Source of the DNA: an uncultured Hyphomicrobiales bacterium
GTDB lineage: Bacteria; Pseudomonadota; Alphaproteobacteria; Rhizobiales; Rhizobiaceae
Direction of reading: 5' to 3'
Length of the DNA: 26,516 nt
Assembly: GCA_943914405.1 (NCBI GenBank)
Contig: CALUBX010000020.1
Span: 1 to 26,516 of the forward strand
The translations under genes were made by a program, and so were the position numbers. Positions 23,985-26,516 of the stretch are shown in pieces (positions within the stretch are counted from its first letter, which is position 1; every line of letters begins with the position of its first letter). The notes below the pieces were generated by a model. It worked only from the letters and a program-made list of their open reading frames with translations, was not told the DNA's origin and made no database searches.

Positions 23985-24029
23985 TGGTGCCGCTTACGTG
24001 ACTCGAACACGTGACCCCATCATTACGAA
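23985..24029 (-). other. 3' half of tRNA-Thr(CGT): probable attachment site at the edge of an integrated element
   Basis: On the minus strand, 45 nt run from the anticodon loop TTCGTAA through the stem strand TGATG, variable loop, a perfect T-arm (ACGTG, TTCGAGT, CACGT), acceptor strand AAGCGGC, A and CCA. The matching 5' anticodon strand CATCA is absent; the sequence to the right does not pair with TGATG. A clean 3' tRNA half broken at the anticodon stem is typical of the displaced end left by a tyrosine recombinase. It predicts the integrated element to the right. Confidence 0.75.
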
Positions 24030-24105
24030 ATCCAGGCGCGAAAAGCTCTAAGGGTCTGATTTTCCTGAAGAAGAGCCGAATTTTTCGTCGGCAATTAGGG
24101 CACTT

Positions 24106-24142
24106 CAGACAGTTTGCAGCAATAGAAGCGACACACTGTCTG
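24106..24142. promoter_or_regulatory. Inverted repeat upstream of the two-HTH gene, possible operator
   Basis: CAGACAGT (24106-24113) and ACTGTCTG (24135-24142) are perfect inverted 8-mers separated by 21 nt, ending 27 bp before the HTH gene start. Spacing of about three helical turns fits paired operator half-sites or a large hairpin in the leader. Autoregulation is an inference. Confidence 0.4.
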
Positions 24143-24169
24143 TCACATTCGGGACCAAGCACAGTAACC

Positions 24170-24604
24170 ATGAACCACAACCAAGACTGGCGTGAACTCG
24201 CGATCAAGGACCTGACGGACACCGATCTTTCCTATGATGAGATTGGACAGAAGTACGGTCGAGACCGCGACACCATCATCAAGTTGAAGAGGCTCCACAA
24301 CCTTACGCGAAAGCTACCTCCGAGAAAGGGGCCTCGGAAGATCACTGACCGAAAAGAAATCTCATCCGCTCACCGTGCCGTGGGCATCCGGTTGAGTCTG
24401 TTCCGGGGGGAACGGTCATATGCCGAGGTAGCAGAAAGGATCGGAGTGAGCGCTCTCGCACTGCGCTATATGGAGCTGGGCATCCATGACCTTACACTTG
24501 CCCAACTTCTGAAGATTTCAGAACTGTTGGGCCAAAGCATCAGCGAGCTGACCTCGCCCTTCACCGTGGGGTCCGCACCCAAACCCACACGAAAGATCGC
24601 ATGA
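24170..24604 (+). CDS. Two-HTH DNA-binding protein (N-terminal HTH plus XRE-like HTH)
   Basis: A 144-residue protein. Residues 17-45 (TDLSYDEIGQKYGRDRDTIIKLKRL) form a helix-turn-helix of the resolvase/sigma-like kind. Residues about 70-126 look like an XRE/Cro-type HTH (YAEVAERIGVSALALRYMELGIHDLTL). A basic linker with several PRK residues lies between. It probably regulates transcription in the mobile element. ATG 24170 has no clear ribosome site, so a leaderless or regulated start is possible. A strong terminator follows 75 bp after the stop. GC and codon use look less biased than the core genes to the left. Confidence 0.75.
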   Translation: MNHNQDWRELAIKDLTDTDLSYDEIGQKYGRDRDTIIKLKRLHNLTRKLPPRKGPRKITDRKEISSAHRAVGIRLSLFRGERSYAEVAERIGVSALALRYMELGIHDLTLAQLLKISELLGQSISELTSPFTVGSAPKPTRKIA

Positions 24605-24679
24605 AAGACAACGTAGTCCGAAGGTATCAGGAGTTCTTCAAAATCCTGACCACCTACCACCGGCAACCTGTCGAGCAAC

Positions 24680-24707
24680 GCCCCGCATTTTTGCGGGGCT
24701 TTGTTTT
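24680..24707 (+). terminator. Rho-independent terminator after the two-HTH gene
   Basis: Arms GCCCCGCA (24680-24687) and TGCGGGGC (24692-24699) enclose a TTTT loop and are followed by TTTGTTTT. This is a textbook strong terminator. It separates the regulator from the downstream three-gene group, which therefore needs its own promoter between about 24,708 and 24,785. Confidence 0.88.
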
Positions 24708-24784
24708 GATGTCATCCCAACACAACCCGGATCCGTTCACCCGTGAAAAGGTGGCGGATTTTTACGCGAAAGAAAGCCTTCGCC

Positions 24785-25114
24785 ATGCTCCAAAACCTGC
24801 GAGTTCAGGATAGCCTCGTCGTCGAGTTGATCGAGATCGAGGAAAAGCTCTCGCCGCTTGAAAAGCGGAAGGAAGAGATCAAGGAAGCGCTCCGTCAGTT
24901 CGGAGCCAATACCTATCCAACGCCAATGGGCACGGTCACCGTTTCTGAACCGTCCATTCGGCGCAAGACCGGCACCAAGGCCGTTCTCAACGATACCCGC
25001 CTCGCGGACCTTTCGCAGCCGACCTATCAGGAGATCTTCGACAAAGGGCTTGTGTCCTACGAAGATGTTTTCTCCCGGCAGGCCAAAGCCTCCGTTTCTG
25101 TGACGCTGACATGA
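24785..25114 (+). CDS. Hypothetical protein of 109 residues, coiled-coil N-terminus
   Basis: I do not recognise this protein with certainty. Residues 8-40 form a charged coiled coil (VVELIEIEEKLSPLEKRKEEIKEALRQF). The rest is polar (NTYPTPMGTVTVSEPSIRRKTG). The layout is reminiscent of small phage proteins such as the Gp157 type, but that is only a resemblance. Start ATG 24785 has only a weak GAAAG upstream; an in-frame GTG at 24743 is an alternative. Its stop overlaps the next gene by ATGA, showing translational coupling. Confidence 0.6.
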   Translation: MLQNLRVQDSLVVELIEIEEKLSPLEKRKEEIKEALRQFGANTYPTPMGTVTVSEPSIRRKTGTKAVLNDTRLADLSQPTYQEIFDKGLVSYEDVFSRQAKASVSVTLT

Positions 25115-25749
25115 TCACCGTCCACAGCTTCGGGCTACACTGGATGGAGGGCGACATCGCCTTCCTGGCGCAGCAAGGTCAAACTGACCACGTGCTAGGT
25201 GTCGACCTTCAGCTGGACGTCAAAGTGTCGCTGCCATTACGGAAGCTCCAATGTCCGCATCGCATCGACCTGGAGAGGGCCGAGGACCGAGCGCTCCCGC
25301 CTCATCCACTTGTGTGGGCCTTTTTGCCCATTCCCAAGCCGCTGAACGAGCGAATCGTCTTCATCGAGGACAATCCCCGCAATCAGCAGCTGGTCAACGT
25401 CCTGGCCCGTTTGTCGTCGCCAGTCGACACTATGGTGGTGCAGCCAATCTGGGTGCGTACACCAAAATTCATTTCTGCTCAGATGCATCTGACCAACGTC
25501 CAACCGTTGGTCTTGCACGGCCACTCGATGCACACCCAGCCGTTGTTTGAGAAGATTGCTTCAACTGCTCTTTTCACTCCACGGCGGCTGATCATGATGG
25601 CCCCCAAATGGGTCGCGATCCGCACCCCAAATTCCATCTTTTATGACACCGCCGACCTTTCACCCAAAGAGCTGGAAGGTCTCCCCCTAGAACGCATCGG
25701 CGCTCACGCCCTGCGGAGCCGGATGCTCCTACCGAGGACACCAAATTGA
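25111..25749 (+). CDS. Hypothetical protein of 212 residues, function unknown
   Basis: No family recognised. The soluble, proline-rich protein begins MITVHSFGLHWMEGDIAFLAQQGQ and has PLVWAFLPIPKPLNERIVFIEDNP in the middle. HGHSMHTQPLFEKI is a His-rich patch. It shows no membrane segment or signal peptide. It overlaps the 109-aa gene (ATGA) and its stop lies 10 bp before the HD-domain gene, so the three genes form one operon. The function may relate to that hydrolase, but nothing in the sequence proves it. Confidence 0.7.
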   Translation: MITVHSFGLHWMEGDIAFLAQQGQTDHVLGVDLQLDVKVSLPLRKLQCPHRIDLERAEDRALPPHPLVWAFLPIPKPLNERIVFIEDNPRNQQLVNVLARLSSPVDTMVVQPIWVRTPKFISAQMHLTNVQPLVLHGHSMHTQPLFEKIASTALFTPRRLIMMAPKWVAIRTPNSIFYDTADLSPKELEGLPLERIGAHALRSRMLLPRTPN

Positions 25750-25759
25750 GGAACCGACC

Positions 25760-26332
25760 ATGCAACCCCAATCTTCACAATTCATCGATGATGCCCGAGC
25801 TTTCGCTACCTGGGCTCATGCGGGTCAGGTCCGCAAGTACACCAATGAACCGTATGTCCGCCACGTTGAGGCCGTCGCAGCTGCCGTTGCGCGGCTCCCA
25901 GGGGCGACCGAATTTGATGTCGTCATCGCCCTACTTCATGACGTCGTCGAGGACACGCCAGTGACCTTCACCGACCTGCAGCGCCGGTTTGGAGCTGTGG
26001 TGACGCAAGGCGTGTTCTGGCTGACGGACACTGACAATTCACTTGGAAATCGAGAAACGCGGAAAATGCTGGATCGAGTTCGCCTCGCCGCCGCGCCTCG
26101 CAACATTCAGAATATCAAACTTTGCGACCTGATCGATAACTCGTCTTCCATTATGGAGCATGATCCGGAGTTCGGAGAACGCTACATGGGGGAGAAGCTG
26201 CTGCTGTTGCGGCAGATGAACCGAGGGGACGATACGTTGTGGAATGAGGTCTTCGATCTCATTCAGAAGCAGCCGTTCTTCAGCCAGCCCAGCTGGCGTT
26301 CGAAATACGATCCGCCATCTCAGGCCGCATAG
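25760..26332 (+). CDS. HD-domain small alarmone hydrolase-like protein (SpoT/Mesh1 type)
   Basis: A 190-residue protein with a stand-alone SpoT-type HD domain. Metal-site residues follow the family order: H20 region (THAGQVRKYT-like), H35 in YVRHVEAV, H60-D61 in ALLHDVVEDT with E64-D65, then D123 and N127 in KLCDLIDNSS. Such proteins cleave (p)ppGpp to GDP/GTP and pyrophosphate. There is no synthetase or TGS/ACT domain, so only hydrolysis is predicted. GAGGAA lies 7 nt before the ATG. As an island gene it could detoxify alarmones or shift host physiology. Family membership is strong; activity on ppGpp is inferred. Confidence 0.85.
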   Translation: MQPQSSQFIDDARAFATWAHAGQVRKYTNEPYVRHVEAVAAAVARLPGATEFDVVIALLHDVVEDTPVTFTDLQRRFGAVVTQGVFWLTDTDNSLGNRETRKMLDRVRLAAAPRNIQNIKLCDLIDNSSSIMEHDPEFGERYMGEKLLLLRQMNRGDDTLWNEVFDLIQKQPFFSQPSWRSKYDPPSQAA

Positions 26333-26335
26333 AGG

Positions 26336-26380
26336 AAGGGCGTGGTTGCCGAGAACCCCTCCCGAAGCAACCACGCCCTT
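26336..26380. terminator. Strong hairpin between convergent genes, probable bidirectional terminator
   Basis: Perfect 14-bp arms AAGGGCGTGGTTGC (26336-26349) and GCAACCACGCCCTT (26367-26380) enclose a 17-nt loop, just past the HD-gene stop. Two further hairpins follow: CTGAC/GTCAG (26387-26402) and TTGGGTCA/TGACCCAA (26406-26425). The run sits between convergent genes. T-runs are short, so termination is likely but not certain. Confidence 0.6.
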
Positions 26381-26428
26381 TGAAATCTGACACTGTTGTC
26401 AGGTTTTGGGTCAACACTGACCCAACAA

Positions 26429-26516
26429 CTAGGCCTCGATCTGATACTTCCCCTCGCGGGGAGCTTTAGGCCTCTTGATATACATACCGGGATTGAACTT
26501 CCCATTCGCGTCCTTG
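26429..26516 (-). CDS. C-terminal end of an unknown gene, cut by the window edge
   Basis: On the minus strand, 28 codons end at TAG (26429-26431): KDANGKFNPGMYIKRPKAPR and a short basic tail EGKYQIEA. The composition (Gly, Lys, Arg, Pro) resembles phage or nucleic-acid-binding tails but no family can be named. It is convergent with the HD-domain gene and separated by three hairpins. Confidence 0.5.
   Translation of the reverse strand, partial: KDANGKFNPGMYIKRPKAPREGKYQIEA

Noticed and set aside
24601..24813. A 70-codon frame overlapping the HTH stop by ATGA
   Set aside because: It reads straight through the strong terminator at 24680-24707 (giving the RPAFLRGF string), and its end overlaps the 109-aa gene in another frame. 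More likely chance.
1..26516. CRISPR arrays, insertion sequences or a phage integrase
   Set aside because: No regularly spaced repeats, transposase or tyrosine-recombinase motifs were seen; the predicted integrase must lie outside the window if the island model is right.

Overview
The window looks like chromosomal DNA of an alphaproteobacterium of the order Rhizobiales, most likely Rhizobiaceae. This rests on high GC, strict Shine-Dalgarno starts, the pyrE-frk gene pair known from Rhizobium leguminosarum, a rhizobial-type PRC-barrel protein ending in a YYGVPPYW-like tail, and a short conserved protein typical of rhizobia. No database could be searched, so the taxonomic call is inference. Bases 1 to about 23,600 are ordinary core or near-core genes. 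From about 23,985 to the right edge the content changes to compact unknown genes beside a split tRNA end, which I read as the edge of an integrated element.

Layout: (1) The 3' part of tRNA-Arg(ACG), a membrane glycosyltransferase (GT39), an SDR protein lacking the catalytic lysine, and a proline racemase/hydroxyproline epimerase-family enzyme, all on +. (2) A secreted Sel1-repeat protein (-), divergent from pyrC. A diguanylate cyclase sits between pyrC and pyrE, followed by the fructokinase-like frk and an unknown 141-aa protein. (3) A minus-strand block: an alpha/beta-hydrolase lipoprotein, pgi, and a fadD-type acyl-CoA ligase with a perfect 22-bp palindrome upstream. (4) A PRC-barrel gene cut by an in-frame TAG, followed by a strong terminator. 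(5) A compact acyl carrier protein / AMP-ligase / NAD-synthetase-like operon (-), converging on a GNAT gene. (6) xthA with a tiny coupled upstream ORF. A D-2-hydroxyacid dehydrogenase is divergent from an L-2-hydroxyglutarate-oxidase-like flavoprotein, followed by a DUF2218-SIP siderophore-interacting protein and a 67-aa protein. (7) A structured intergenic region with an atypical tRNA-Thr-like sequence and a 45-bp 3' half of tRNA-Thr(CGT). (8) Probable island or prophage DNA: a two-HTH regulator, a strong terminator, three closely packed genes ending in a small alarmone hydrolase-like HD protein, and the tail of a convergent gene.

Functional links: pyrC and pyrE belong to de novo pyrimidine synthesis. 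frk and pgi feed fructose into hexose-phosphate metabolism. fadD activates fatty acids. The ACP/ligase/NadE-like set could load and modify a carrier-bound acyl or aminoacyl group of unknown identity. Best candidates for something undescribed are that carrier-protein cluster and the tRNA-bounded island edge with its alarmone-hydrolase operon.
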